This document shows positions 8,315 through 17,738 of a stretch of 57,409 bases of DNA, in pieces. This DNA is from Hydrogenobacter hydrogenophilus. Lineage in GTDB: Bacteria > Aquificota > Aquificia > Aquificales > Aquificaceae. Numbering within the stretch: the first letter of the stretch is position 1; each line of letters starts with the position of its first letter. The DNA is taken from positions 1-57,409 of the forward strand of contig NZ_OBEN01000010.1 of the NCBI RefSeq assembly GCF_900215655.1. Direction: 5' to 3'. The notes beneath the pieces were generated by a model. That model saw only the letters and a list, made by a program, of their open reading frames with translations, searched no databases and had not been told where the DNA came from. The translations under genes were made by a program, and so were the position numbers.

Positions 8315-9114
8315 GCCAATCTTTCCTTTACCATGTACTGTATAAGCTCCTTAGCAGTCATAAACCTTTTAGTGTAGTCGTTGCTTAGCATAATACTTAA
8401 GAGTTTTTTTATGCGGTCTGATAAGCTCTCTTCTATAACGTAAAGCCCTTCCTTATTCCTTCTTAGCTTTTCCTTTTTATCTTGGCATTCAAAAGGATCC
8501 CTGCCTGTAAGCATGAAGTGAAGTACGCAGCCCAAGGAAAATATATCGCTACTTCTATGTACCTCACCTCTGAACACTTCTGGTGCTATGTATCCTATAG
8601 TGCCTTTTACTTCTATAACATTTTGACTACCCCTTATCCTAACAAGCCCAAAGTCGCCAAGTTTCCAGAGCACATCACTGAGCACCTTTTTCCCAAAGAT
8701 ATTTTCAGGCTTGACATCCCCGTGTATGTAGCCTCTACCGTGTAAAAACTCAAGTCCCCTTGCTACATGTATTAAAACTTTCAGAGCATCACTTTCTTCA
8801 AGCCTTCCTTTACTCAACACATACTCCTTAAGGTCACCTACATCCATAAGTTCGTAAAGTACATAAAGCTCTCCTCTGTCCTTCTTGTAGAGATAGCTTT
8901 GGAGAGATACAATGTGAGGATGGTTAAGCAAGAGCAGTGTTTGAACCTCTTTCCACAGGTAGGGAAGTACCTCTGGATTCTTTGCTACCTTTAGAGCCAT
9001 TATTTTCCCTCTGTATCTGCCTTTGAGCACCCTTACTTTATACACTTCTCCGAAAGTCCCGCTACCCAAAAAAGAAAGCACCTGATAAGTGTTTAAGATT
9101 ACATTATCAGCCAT
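8311..9114 (-). CDS. Soluble eukaryotic-like Ser/Thr protein kinase
   Basis: A 267-aa kinase domain with nothing else attached. It has the glycine loop GSGTFGEV (17-24), the ATP lysine K42, the catalytic loop HGDVKPEN (131-138, a Gly in place of the usual Arg of HRD), DFG at 154-156 and GTIGYIAPEV as the activation segment end. There is no PASTA or transmembrane region, unlike PknB. An HGD kinase lacks the arginine that couples to activation-loop phosphorylation, so it may be constitutively active. Its gene overlaps adh upstream and the deacetylase downstream, so a shared function is possible but unproven. Confidence 0.9.
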   Translation of the reverse strand: MADNVILNTYQVLSFLGSGTFGEVYKVRVLKGRYRGKIMALKVAKNPEVLPYLWKEVQTLLLLNHPHIVSLQSYLYKKDRGELYVLYELMDVGDLKEYVLSKGRLEESDALKVLIHVARGLEFLHGRGYIHGDVKPENIFGKKVLSDVLWKLGDFGLVRIRGSQNVIEVKGTIGYIAPEVFRGEVHRSSDIFSLGCVLHFMLTGRDPFECQDKKEKLRRNKEGLYVIEESLSDRIKKLLSIMLSNDYTKRFMTAKELIQYMVKERLA

Positions 9115-10264
9115 AGGCAGTTTCGTAGAGCCTGTATATGTCTTCTGGCGTTGGCTCTACAGGATTTATCTTAAAAGAGTGCCAAGAAAGCATGCAAACA
9201 TCTTCGGTTAGTTTTTCTATGCTTTCTTTTTTAACACCAAGGGATCTTAAGTTTGGAGTTAGATCTACACTTTTCAGAAGGTCTAACACTGCATTTACCG
9301 CTTTTGATGCCTTCCTCTCGTAGCCCATAGCTTCTGCAAAAAGTTCGTACTTTTCTGGGTTTCCTCTGTAATTGAACTCGGTTATGGCAACTGCCAAGGC
9401 GGCAAGTCCTTCTCCGTGAGCTATGTTAGGATAGTGAGCGGATAGAGGGTGTTCCATAGCATGTATAAGAGCTACTCTCTTTTTGTCTATGGCAATACCT
9501 GCAAGCATGCTTGCATAGCTCATCCTTTCTCTGGCTTTCATGTTCTCAGGGTCTTTCACCGCTATGGGTAGCCATTCTTTTATTATTCGTACAGCTCTTA
9601 TAGCAAGCTCATCTGCCATAGGATTATAAGCTCTGTTAGTAAAGGACTCAAGAGCGTGTATGAAAGCATCTATACCTGTGATGGCAGTAAGGTAAGGAGA
9701 CATGGTTTTTGTAAGTGCTGGGTCTATAAGGGCTACCTTAGGATAGTTAAGTGAGTGAGAAATAACAAGCTTTTCTTTCCTTATAGGGTTGGATATTACA
9801 GAGTACCTGTTTACTTCACTACCCGTGCCAGCGGTTGTTGGTATGCATATAACGGGTCTGTTCAAAAAAGGGATAAGTCTTGGTCCTTCTGGATAATTCA
9901 CGTAATCCCATGCGTATCCTTCGTTGGAAGAGACTATAGACACAGCCTTTGCAACATCCAAGGAACTTCCACCACCAAGACCTATAATGAAGTCCACTTT
10001 TTCCTTCACAGCTATCTGGCTTGCATCATTTACCTGCTTATCTGTAGGATTTGGCTCTACGCGGTCAAAAACCAAAATGTCTTTTATACCCACTTTTTCA
10101 AGAGATTCCAAAACAGCATAGAGAGCTCCACTCTCCTTTGCACTTTTCTTCCCAGTAATTATCATAGCTTTAAAACCAAAACGCTTAGCTATATTTCCTA
10201 TTTTTTCAACACTGCCTGTACCGAAGATTATCTCTACCGGAAGGTAGAAATCAAAGGGGTTCAT
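9107..10264 (-). CDS. Iron-containing alcohol dehydrogenase
   Basis: A 385-aa group III NAD(P)-dependent dehydrogenase. GGGSSLDVAKA binds the nucleotide pyrophosphate; the metal ligands are supplied by IDAFIHALES and by HAMEHPLSAHYPNIAHGEG. The substrate cannot be read from sequence; butanol, 1,3-propanediol or lactaldehyde-type reductases all share these features. The start overlaps the dksA-like stop by four bases and the stop overlaps the kinase start by eight bases. Confidence 0.9.
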   Translation of the reverse strand: MNPFDFYLPVEIIFGTGSVEKIGNIAKRFGFKAMIITGKKSAKESGALYAVLESLEKVGIKDILVFDRVEPNPTDKQVNDASQIAVKEKVDFIIGLGGGSSLDVAKAVSIVSSNEGYAWDYVNYPEGPRLIPFLNRPVICIPTTAGTGSEVNRYSVISNPIRKEKLVISHSLNYPKVALIDPALTKTMSPYLTAITGIDAFIHALESFTNRAYNPMADELAIRAVRIIKEWLPIAVKDPENMKARERMSYASMLAGIAIDKKRVALIHAMEHPLSAHYPNIAHGEGLAALAVAITEFNYRGNPEKYELFAEAMGYERKASKAVNAVLDLLKSVDLTPNLRSLGVKKESIEKLTEDVCMLSWHSFKINPVEPTPEDIYRLYETAYG

Positions 10265-10704
10265 GCTTCGGTTATATCTTCTCTCTGTATTTCCATCTCC
10301 TCCGGTATGGTTCCTTCAAAGGTAATAGCTGGATATGTAGGCACTATCCCTTCTTCCTCAACCTTTTCCGCACAATGAGCGTGGTAGCGCGTCCAAGGTA
10401 TAGCTTGTAATCTCTCAAGAGGAATCTCTTCACCACAGTATTCGCATATACCGTACGATCCTGCATCCATCTTCTGCAGTGCATAATCTATTTCTCTTAG
10501 CATGAAAACTTCCCGAGTAGATAGATTGTCCAAAAGTTCCTGAGTGTAAGTCATCTGGCTAATGTCCTCAAGGTCTCCGGGTTCTTTTACCTCCTCTCCT
10601 ATCCTTGCTTGTGTGTCTTCCTTTTTGCGATATCTCTCTAAGATTTTGGCTTTCTCCTCAAGCAACTTAGTTCTTAGGTTTTCAAGTACTTCTTTTGTAA
10701 GCAT
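10261..10704 (-). CDS. DksA/TraR-type zinc-finger regulator
   Basis: A 147-aa protein with an N-terminal coiled coil (about residues 1-90) and a C-terminal zinc knuckle. It binds the secondary channel of RNA polymerase in the DksA family. The knuckle is CEYC followed by RYHAHCAEK, so the third ligand position is His instead of Cys. The ATG at 10704 is chosen over one at 10758 because AGGAGG lies at 10713-10718. It heads the operon dksA-adh-kinase-deacetylase-unknown, divergent from gltB. Whether it acts with ppGpp is not decidable here. Confidence 0.85.
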   Translation of the reverse strand: MLTKEVLENLRTKLLEEKAKILERYRKKEDTQARIGEEVKEPGDLEDISQMTYTQELLDNLSTREVFMLREIDYALQKMDAGSYGICEYCGEEIPLERLQAIPWTRYHAHCAEKVEEEGIVPTYPAITFEGTIPEEMEIQREDITEA

Positions 10705-10859
10705 ATTTTGTACCTCCTGTATTTTAAAGCTTAAAAATATAACCCTTTCTAAGTTCAAGTCAACTTTTGTTCCAATTGCTCTGTTTTAATTGACATATTC
10801 ATAGTCATTGTTTAAGTTAAAATAATAGTCCCTTTTTACTTTTTTGAGAGGTGGTATGC

Positions 10860-13800
10860 ATGGAGATGAGAGAATACGACTCTTGTGGAGTTGGGTTTGT
10901 ATGCAACATAAAGGGTGAAAAGAGCCCACAGATAGTGAGGTGGGGAATAGAGGCAGTAAAAAACCTAACACACAGGGGAGCCATAGGTGGAGACGGAAAG
11001 ACGGGAGACGGTGCTGGCATACTCATAGAGATCCCTCGCTCTTTTTTTTCAGATTACATAAGTAAAGAAAATCTTGAAATATCCCACATAGAAAACCTCT
11101 GCGTTGGAGTTCTCTTTCTTTATGATGATGTAAGGACAAGGATAGAAGATCACATAAAGAATTCTCCTTTTAAGCTGGTAGGTTGGCGTAAAGTTCCTGT
11201 TGATAAGTCCGCTCTTGGTGATAAAGCCCTTGAGGTTATGCCCCAGATATTTCACTTGCTTATTGATGCAGAGGGTGTCCCAGAGGATAGGAGGGAACTG
11301 GAGCTTTACCTTCTTAGAAGAACTATAGAGAGAGATAAAAAGATTATGGACAAAGTTTATGTGGCATCTTTGTCCTCACGCACTATGGTCTACAAAGGTA
11401 TGATGGTAGCCCTTCAGCTAGATAACTTCTACATAGATTTGAAAGAAAACACTCTTGAATCATCTTTCTGTCTGTTTCATCAGAGGTATTCCACAAACAC
11501 ATTTCCTAATTGGAAGTTGGCACAGCCTTTCAGGTATTTGGCGCATAATGGCGAGATAAACACCATACAAGGAAACAGAAATTGGATGCTCGCTCTTCAG
11601 AGCGAACTTGAGCACGAAGTTTTCGGAGAAAGAATAAAGCTCATAACTCCTTTAGTGTCTTACGATGAGAGTGATTCTGCATCCTTAGACAGGGTTTTTG
11701 AACTTTTATGTCTTGTGGGATACTCTCCAGAACACGCCATAAACATGCTCATACCACCCGCGTGGGAAAAAGTGCCAGATATGTCAGAGGAAGTCAGGGA
11801 CTTCTTTGAGTATCAGTCTTTACTTATGAAGCCTTGGGATGGTCCTGCAAGCATAGCTTTCACGGACGGCAGGGTCATAGGTGCTCACCTTGACAGAAAC
11901 GGACTAAGGCCTGCTCGTTATGTGCTAACCGAAGATGGCATACTTGTCTTGGGTTCAGAGGTGGGTATGATAGACCTATCCGGAAGAAAGATAAAGAAAA
12001 GGGGAAGACTCGGTCCGGGAGACACACTGTGTGTTGATCTCCAAAAGGGTGAAGTCAGGGAAACTAGCCAAATACTAAAAGAGCTATCTCAACAAAAACC
12101 TTACAGCGAGTGGCTCAGAAAACATCTGGTGAGGCTCACAGACCTTCTAAAAGACCGCTCTATACCTGAACCTGAGCATGATAAAGAAAGATTAAGAAAA
12201 CAGGTAGCCTTTGGCTACACGCAGGAAGAGATCAAAAATGTCATATCCTACATGGCTCAGGAAGGAAAGGAGCTTACCTTCTCTATGGGTGATGATACTC
12301 CTTTACCTCCCCTTTCAGAAAAGCCTGTACTTCTCTTTAGATACTTCAAACAGAGGTTTGCACAGGTTACTAATCCACCCATAGACCCCATAAGGGAAAA
12401 GGCTGTTATGTCCTTGAGGATGAACTTAGGACACAAAAGAAACTTCCTTAAAGAAACGGAAGAACACGCCAAGCGCTTTCAGATAGAGAGTCCCATACTT
12501 CTTCCTAAGGAGATGGAAACCATAGAGAAGCAAACCTACTTTAAAGTTGCCAAAGTGCCCATGACTTATCCTAAAGAGAGAAGCTACTGCGTGGTGGAAC
12601 TTCAGGATCTTGCGGGAGAGCGTAGGATAACAGACATCATATACGATGCCATGTACGAAGGTGTGCAAATATGCGATCTTAGACTTGGTGTTGAGATAGT
12701 GTGCAGAAGGGTAGAAGAGGCGGTAAGAGAAGGTGCGCAGATCATCATACTCACAGACAGAAACATTTCTCGCTACAGACTTGCAGTCCCCAGTTTACTT
12801 GCAGTTTCTAGCGTCTTTAAGTGGCTTTCGGATAGGGGACTTTCCACAAAAGCGTCCATAATAGTAGAAACGGGAGAAGCAAGGGACCCTCACCACATGG
12901 CTTGTTTGATAGGCTACGGTGCATCTGCGGTTTACCCATACTTGGCTTACGAAACCATATACGAGCTTTGTCAGAAGGGTGATATAAAGATACCCTATGA
13001 GCAGGCTGTACTCAACTACAAGAAAGCTTTGGAAGATGGACTTTTAAAGATCATGTCCAAGATGGGCATATCCACACTAAACTCCTATCAGGGAGCCAAG
13101 ATCTTTGATACTGTATGCCTCAATAAGGACTTTGTGGAAGAGTTTTTCCCCAACACACCCATCACTGTAGAATCCGACGGTATATTTGAGATAGAGGAGA
13201 GTCTGCTCAAAAGACACAGTATGGCTTATGAGGTGGAAACCCCACAGCTTGATTACGGTGGTTATATGAAGTTCAGAAAGGGCGGAGAGTGGCACGCTTG
13301 GTCTCCTTTTGTGGTCAGGGCTCTTCACAAGTTCTTAGAGACAAAAGACTACGAAGATTACAAGTCTTTTTCCAAAATAGCCAACGAGGAACACCCTACC
13401 TTTATCAGACACCTTCTTACCTACAAAAAGGCAGAAAAACCTATACCCCTAGAAGAAGTGGAACCCGTAGAGAGCATACTAAAAAGGTTCGTCACAGGTG
13501 GTATGTCTCTTGGTGCTCTATCACCGGAAGCTCACGAAACCATAGCAGAAGCTTGCAACAGACTTGGTATGAAGAGCAATTCTGGAGAAGGAGGAGAGGA
13601 CCCTCAGAGGTACTGGACTATAAGAAACTCTGCCATCAAGCAAGTGGCAAGTGGTAGGTTTGGCGTCACTCCCACATACTTGGCATCCGCTCAGGACATT
13701 GAGATAAAGATAGCTCAAGGAGCAAAACCCGGAGAGGGGGGGCAACTTCCAGGACACAAGGTAAGCGAGTACATAGCGAAGTTAAGACACGCTCAGCCCG

Positions 13801-15362
13801 GTATCACCCTTATATCACCTCCACCTCACCACGACATATACTCCATAGAGGACCTGGCACAACTCATAAATGACCTGAAAGAAGCCAATCCAAAGGCTAA
13901 AGTCTGCGTAAAGCTCGTTGCAGAAACAGGTGTAGGCACAATAGCGGCGGGTGTTGCAAAGGCTTACGCGGACGTAATTCAAATAAGCGGTGCGGAAGGA
14001 GGCACAGGTGCAAGCCCCTACTCCTCCATAAAGAACGCAGGAAACTACTGGGAGATAGGCATTGCGGAAACCCAGAAGGTTCTGATGGAAAACAGCCTTA
14101 GAGACAAGGTGCGTATACGCGTAGATGGAGGCATGAGAACAGGCAAAGATGTGATCATCGCAGCGCTTTTGGGTGCAGAGGAGTTTGGTTTTGGAACTGC
14201 CGCCATGATAGCGGAAGGTTGCGTGATGGCAAGGATGTGTCACACAAACCAGTGCCCCACAGGTGTTGCCACCCAAGACCCCAAGTATAGGGAAAAGTTC
14301 AAAGGTAAGGTTGAGGATGTGATGGCTTACTTCAAAGCGGTGGCGCAAGAAGTAAGAGAAATCTTAGCTCAAATGGGCTTTAGAAGTCTTGATGAGATAA
14401 TAGGCAGAAGAGACCTCCTTGACGTGCTGAGCTTTGATCACATACCCGGCTCCAAGAGAATAAAGTTAGAGAAGTTTCTCAAAGAGGACTATCCTAAGGA
14501 TAAACCCCTTAGGTGTCTTGTAGATAGAAACGACAACCCAAGACCTTCCTTTAACGAAAGGCTCGTAGAAGAACTGCTTCCCTACATAGAAAAAGCTCAG
14601 AAAGTACACAAGGAATACCCAATAAGGAATACAGACAGGAGCGTGCCTGTAAGGATAAACTACTACATAGCCACAAAGTACAGAGATGAAGGACTCCCTG
14701 AAGACACCATAAATCTTACCTTTGTAGGCACTGCAGGTCAGAGCTTTGGAGCTTTCAATCACAGAGGTGTATCCCTCACACTTATTGGTGATGCCAACGA
14801 TTATGTAGGTAAGGGTATGTACGGCGGAAGGATAGTTTTAAAACCCCAAGATATAGAAGATAGCCAGAACCATGTAATTATGGGTAATACATGTCTTTAT
14901 GGTGCTACTGGTGGTGAGCTCTACGCAGCAGGAAGGGCAGGAGAGAGGTTTGCGGTTAGAAACAGTGGTGCTATTGCGGTAGTTGAAGGTGCAGGGCTTC
15001 ACTGCTGTGAATACATGACTGGCGGAATTGTTGTAGTCCTCGGTAGTGTGGGTTTTAACTTTGGAGCAGGTATGACAGGAGGACACGCCTATGTACTTGA
15101 TGAGCAACTTGAGAAAAAGATAAACACCTCTTATGTGATGGTAAGGAGGCTCAAAAACGAAAAGGAAATGCAAGAGCTAAAAGCGCTGATAACCAAACAC
15201 TACACATATACAGGTAGCCAATGGGCAAAACACATTCTTGAAAACTGGGAGGAGTATGCAGAGAAGTTCTACAAAGTTATCCCCTTTGAACAGTGTAAAA
15301 GGGATATGTATGGAGAAACGGACGAGTGCGAGGTAGGAATAGCTCCTGAGAAGAAAGCTTGA
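10860..15362 (+). CDS. gltB: Glutamate synthase, large subunit
   Basis: About 1500 aa; with the small subunit (not in the window) it makes two glutamates from glutamine and 2-oxoglutarate. In order: a class II glutamine amidotransferase whose catalytic Cys follows REYDS, a central domain, the FMN-binding synthase domain with SGEGGEDPQRY and GGTGASPYSS, the 3Fe-4S cluster cysteines around CVMARMCHTNQCPTGVA, and a C-terminal GXGXG beta-helix (GGIVVVLGSVGFNFGAGM). A GTG opens the frame at 10851; the ATG at 10860 with GAGAGGTGG before it is preferred. The Cys would be exposed by removal of the first eight residues. A TTGACA at 10790 suggests its promoter. Confidence 0.95.
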   Translation: MEMREYDSCGVGFVCNIKGEKSPQIVRWGIEAVKNLTHRGAIGGDGKTGDGAGILIEIPRSFFSDYISKENLEISHIENLCVGVLFLYDDVRTRIEDHIKNSPFKLVGWRKVPVDKSALGDKALEVMPQIFHLLIDAEGVPEDRRELELYLLRRTIERDKKIMDKVYVASLSSRTMVYKGMMVALQLDNFYIDLKENTLESSFCLFHQRYSTNTFPNWKLAQPFRYLAHNGEINTIQGNRNWMLALQSELEHEVFGERIKLITPLVSYDESDSASLDRVFELLCLVGYSPEHAINMLIPPAWEKVPDMSEEVRDFFEYQSLLMKPWDGPASIAFTDGRVIGAHLDRNGLRPARYVLTEDGILVLGSEVGMIDLSGRKIKKRGRLGPGDTLCVDLQKGEVRETSQILKELSQQKPYSEWLRKHLVRLTDLLKDRSIPEPEHDKERLRKQVAFGYTQEEIKNVISYMAQEGKELTFSMGDDTPLPPLSEKPVLLFRYFKQRFAQVTNPPIDPIREKAVMSLRMNLGHKRNFLKETEEHAKRFQIESPILLPKEMETIEKQTYFKVAKVPMTYPKERSYCVVELQDLAGERRITDIIYDAMYEGVQICDLRLGVEIVCRRVEEAVREGAQIIILTDRNISRYRLAVPSLLAVSSVFKWLSDRGLSTKASIIVETGEARDPHHMACLIGYGASAVYPYLAYETIYELCQKGDIKIPYEQAVLNYKKALEDGLLKIMSKMGISTLNSYQGAKIFDTVCLNKDFVEEFFPNTPITVESDGIFEIEESLLKRHSMAYEVETPQLDYGGYMKFRKGGEWHAWSPFVVRALHKFLETKDYEDYKSFSKIANEEHPTFIRHLLTYKKAEKPIPLEEVEPVESILKRFVTGGMSLGALSPEAHETIAEACNRLGMKSNSGEGGEDPQRYWTIRNSAIKQVASGRFGVTPTYLASAQDIEIKIAQGAKPGEGGQLPGHKVSEYIAKLRHAQPGITLISPPPHHDIYSIEDLAQLINDLKEANPKAKVCVKLVAETGVGTIAAGVAKAYADVIQISGAEGGTGASPYSSIKNAGNYWEIGIAETQKVLMENSLRDKVRIRVDGGMRTGKDVIIAALLGAEEFGFGTAAMIAEGCVMARMCHTNQCPTGVATQDPKYREKFKGKVEDVMAYFKAVAQEVREILAQMGFRSLDEIIGRRDLLDVLSFDHIPGSKRIKLEKFLKEDYPKDKPLRCLVDRNDNPRPSFNERLVEELLPYIEKAQKVHKEYPIRNTDRSVPVRINYYIATKYRDEGLPEDTINLTFVGTAGQSFGAFNHRGVSLTLIGDANDYVGKGMYGGRIVLKPQDIEDSQNHVIMGNTCLYGATGGELYAAGRAGERFAVRNSGAIAVVEGAGLHCCEYMTGGIVVVLGSVGFNFGAGMTGGHAYVLDEQLEKKINTSYVMVRRLKNEKEMQELKALITKHYTYTGSQWAKHILENWEEYAEKFYKVIPFEQCKRDMYGETDECEVGIAPEKKA

Positions 15363-16476
15363 CATTCTGTCTTTTGCTCTGTACGATGCAGGAGAAACCA
15401 TCTTAAGCGCTCTTGTCTATTCTACCTTCTTTCCGCTTTTCATAACCAAGTACATAGATACCAAGATGTATTCCGTGTTTTACGGAAGTGCCTTCCTTAT
15501 GTCTTTTATTGTAGCGCTCCATTTGGGAAAGTTAGCAGACAGCAGAGGCATCAGAAAACACTTCTTTGCACTTTTTAGCTTGCTCACAGCTCTGTTTTGT
15601 GCTCTTTTGACACTTCTGACAAACATGCCTTGGATAGCACTATTTGTTTATTCTCTTATGGCAATATCCCACCAACAGGCTCTTGTGTTCTACAACTCCA
15701 TGCTTTTGTCTTTTGAAAAGAGAGGTATAGCTTCCGGCTTAGGAGTTTCCGTAGGGTACATAAGCTCCGCTTTTACTCTTCTCTTTTTAGCAAAGGAGAT
15801 GCACATACCAAAAGTGTTTCTCTATGCTTCTTTGCTTTTTGTCCTTTTGAGCACGCCAGCATTATTTTTTCTGAAGAATCCACCTTATCGTGAAAAGGTA
15901 AGCCTCAGAGAAGTCTTTAAAGACAAGAAGTTTATGCTCGCCATAATATCCATACTTTCACTTACTGAGGTGGCAAACACCCTTATTGCTATGATGGGTA
16001 TATACCTTAAGAAGGTTTACGGGCTTGAAGACGAAAACATCTATAAAGTTATAGGCTTATCCGCTTTAGGTGGTGTAATGGGAGGCGTTCTTTTTGGGAA
16101 ACTCTCAGACAAGATTCAAGCTCATAAGCTCTTTCCTATGGGATTTTTCTTGTGGTCTTTCTTCCTGATAATACTTTACTTTGCTCCAAAAGGTGCTATA
16201 TTGCCAGTGGGCTTTCTTGCGGGACTTTCCCTTGCGCATCTTTGGACCACCTCAAGGCTCTTTATAATGGAAAAATTCCCTCAAACGCAGGTATCCGTGC
16301 GCCTCTCATTCCTTTCGCTTACCGAAAGGATAGCATCCACAACGGGGCTTTTTACCTGGTCCCTCTTTCTATACATAACTGGAGATGATTATAGACTTTC
16401 TGCGCTTTTCATGCTTGTATTCCCCACTATGGGATATGTAGTTTTCCGTAGTGTAAAATTTAAAGGCGAGTCATGA
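15346..16476 (+). CDS. Major facilitator superfamily transporter, probable CTG start
   Basis: A 12-helix MFS permease of about 376 aa; substrate unknown. The first ATG in frame is at 15466, but that would lose TM1: the frame is open from 15343 and upstream codons read as DILSFALYDAGETILSAL and then an FFPLFITKYID helix end, a good first helix. The only plausible initiators upstream are CTG at 15346, with AGGTAGGA seven bases before it, or ATT at 15364. The CTG would lie inside the end of gltB (17-base overlap). The motif GKLADSRGIRK between TM2 and TM3 is the MFS signature. The 3' end overlaps the next gene by four bases. Confidence 0.8.
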   Translation: MRRKLDILSFALYDAGETILSALVYSTFFPLFITKYIDTKMYSVFYGSAFLMSFIVALHLGKLADSRGIRKHFFALFSLLTALFCALLTLLTNMPWIALFVYSLMAISHQQALVFYNSMLLSFEKRGIASGLGVSVGYISSAFTLLFLAKEMHIPKVFLYASLLFVLLSTPALFFLKNPPYREKVSLREVFKDKKFMLAIISILSLTEVANTLIAMMGIYLKKVYGLEDENIYKVIGLSALGGVMGGVLFGKLSDKIQAHKLFPMGFFLWSFFLIILYFAPKGAILPVGFLAGLSLAHLWTTSRLFIMEKFPQTQVSVRLSFLSLTERIASTTGLFTWSLFLYITGDDYRLSALFMLVFPTMGYVVFRSVKFKGES

Positions 16477-17723
16477 AAAGCCTCTGGCTTATAGTTTTAC
16501 TATCCTTTTACTTTTTCATCTTAGGAAACTCATTAATTAGCTTTACTTCTCTTGATGAAGGCAGAAACGCAAGCGCAGTCATAAACATGATCAAAAGTAA
16601 AGACCTTCTTGTACCTTACTATAACTGCCAACCGAGATTTGAAAAACCACCCATGCTTTACTGGATAGCACTTGCCTTTTTTGAGCTTTTGGGAAAAAGC
16701 GAGTTTTCTGCAAGATTAGTATCTGGGCTTTCCGCTATGGGCGTTGCAGTTTTTACCTACTTGCTTGTCAAGAAACACTCAGATGAACAAACAGCATACA
16801 AAAGTGCTCTTGTGCTCCTTACTTTGCCTCACATGTGGATAGAGTCCCGAGCCTTCGTGCCAGAGATGTTAAACACCTTCTTCATGATGGTGAGCCTTTA
16901 CTTTTTCCTTTTGGAAAAGTTCCTTTTGGGATGGTTCTTTTTAGCCTTTGCCTTCCTTACTAAAGGTCCTGTAGGTGTGGTTCTAACTCTTTTGGTTTAT
17001 CTCCTTTGGAAAAGGGATCTAAAGGTGTTCTCTTTGAAAGGGATAGCTCTTTTTCTAATTTTGGGAGGAAGCTGGTATCTTTACATGCTTTACAAGTTTG
17101 GAGAATATTACTTTTTCAGGTTTTTCTTATATGAAAACCTCATGCGCTATACGGGGCAGAGACTTACGCACCCTTTACCCTTTTACTATTACCTCATTGT
17201 GGTACTTGCTACAACCATCTTCTACGCACCTGTATACTTAAAGATAGTAAAAAGCTTCAGGAAGGAGTTAATGCCTTACCTTTTCTGGTGTCTCTCAGTC
17301 CTTCTTTTTTTCAGCTTTGCCAAAAACAAGCTCCACCATTACATACTCTTTGCTTACCCTCCTCTGTCCGCACTAATAGCAAACACAACAGATACAAAAT
17401 ATATAAAGAGGGTTTTAGTATTTAGTGCTTTTCTCCTTTTTGCGCTGTTTTTTGTCTTGCACTACTATGAAAGCATCAGGTTTACTCCAAAGGCGTATGT
17501 CATCGTTAAGGAATACCCTGGCACAGTTTACTTCTACAAAAGCGAGGACTCCTCTTTGGTGTTTTACTCTCAAAGATGCATAAGCACTCTGGAAGATCCC
17601 AACAAGCCATTTTCAGGACTTGTGATCACCAAATACGAACACATAAAGGAACTCCCTACGTGCAAGTTAATCCTAAAAGGTACCGAGTTTGATGGTAGGT
17701 ATGTGCTTTTGAGCTGTCCTTAG
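16473..17723 (+). CDS. ArnT/PMT-like membrane glycosyltransferase
   Basis: A 416-aa integral membrane glycosyltransferase of the GT39/GT83 type, which uses a polyprenyl-phosphate sugar and acts on the periplasmic face. SLDEGRNA (from 26) is the first-loop acidic motif, and PRFEKPPMLYW the conserved second motif. Roughly ten hydrophobic segments follow, then a short soluble C-terminal part. The acceptor (lipid A, protein or glycan) is not known. It is coupled to the MFS gene by a four-base overlap and may be functionally tied to envelope glycan genes such as 20971-22413. Confidence 0.85.
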   Translation: MKSLWLIVLLSFYFFILGNSLISFTSLDEGRNASAVINMIKSKDLLVPYYNCQPRFEKPPMLYWIALAFFELLGKSEFSARLVSGLSAMGVAVFTYLLVKKHSDEQTAYKSALVLLTLPHMWIESRAFVPEMLNTFFMMVSLYFFLLEKFLLGWFFLAFAFLTKGPVGVVLTLLVYLLWKRDLKVFSLKGIALFLILGGSWYLYMLYKFGEYYFFRFFLYENLMRYTGQRLTHPLPFYYYLIVVLATTIFYAPVYLKIVKSFRKELMPYLFWCLSVLLFFSFAKNKLHHYILFAYPPLSALIANTTDTKYIKRVLVFSAFLLFALFFVLHYYESIRFTPKAYVIVKEYPGTVYFYKSEDSSLVFYSQRCISTLEDPNKPFSGLVITKYEHIKELPTCKLILKGTEFDGRYVLLSCP

Positions 17724-17738
17724 CTGTAAAATAGTTAT

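Noticed and set aside
9755-10378. A 207-codon plus-strand frame opposite the alcohol dehydrogenase
   Set aside because: Shadow of a conserved gene; composition is Cys/Tyr-rich with no family resemblance and no ribosome-binding site.
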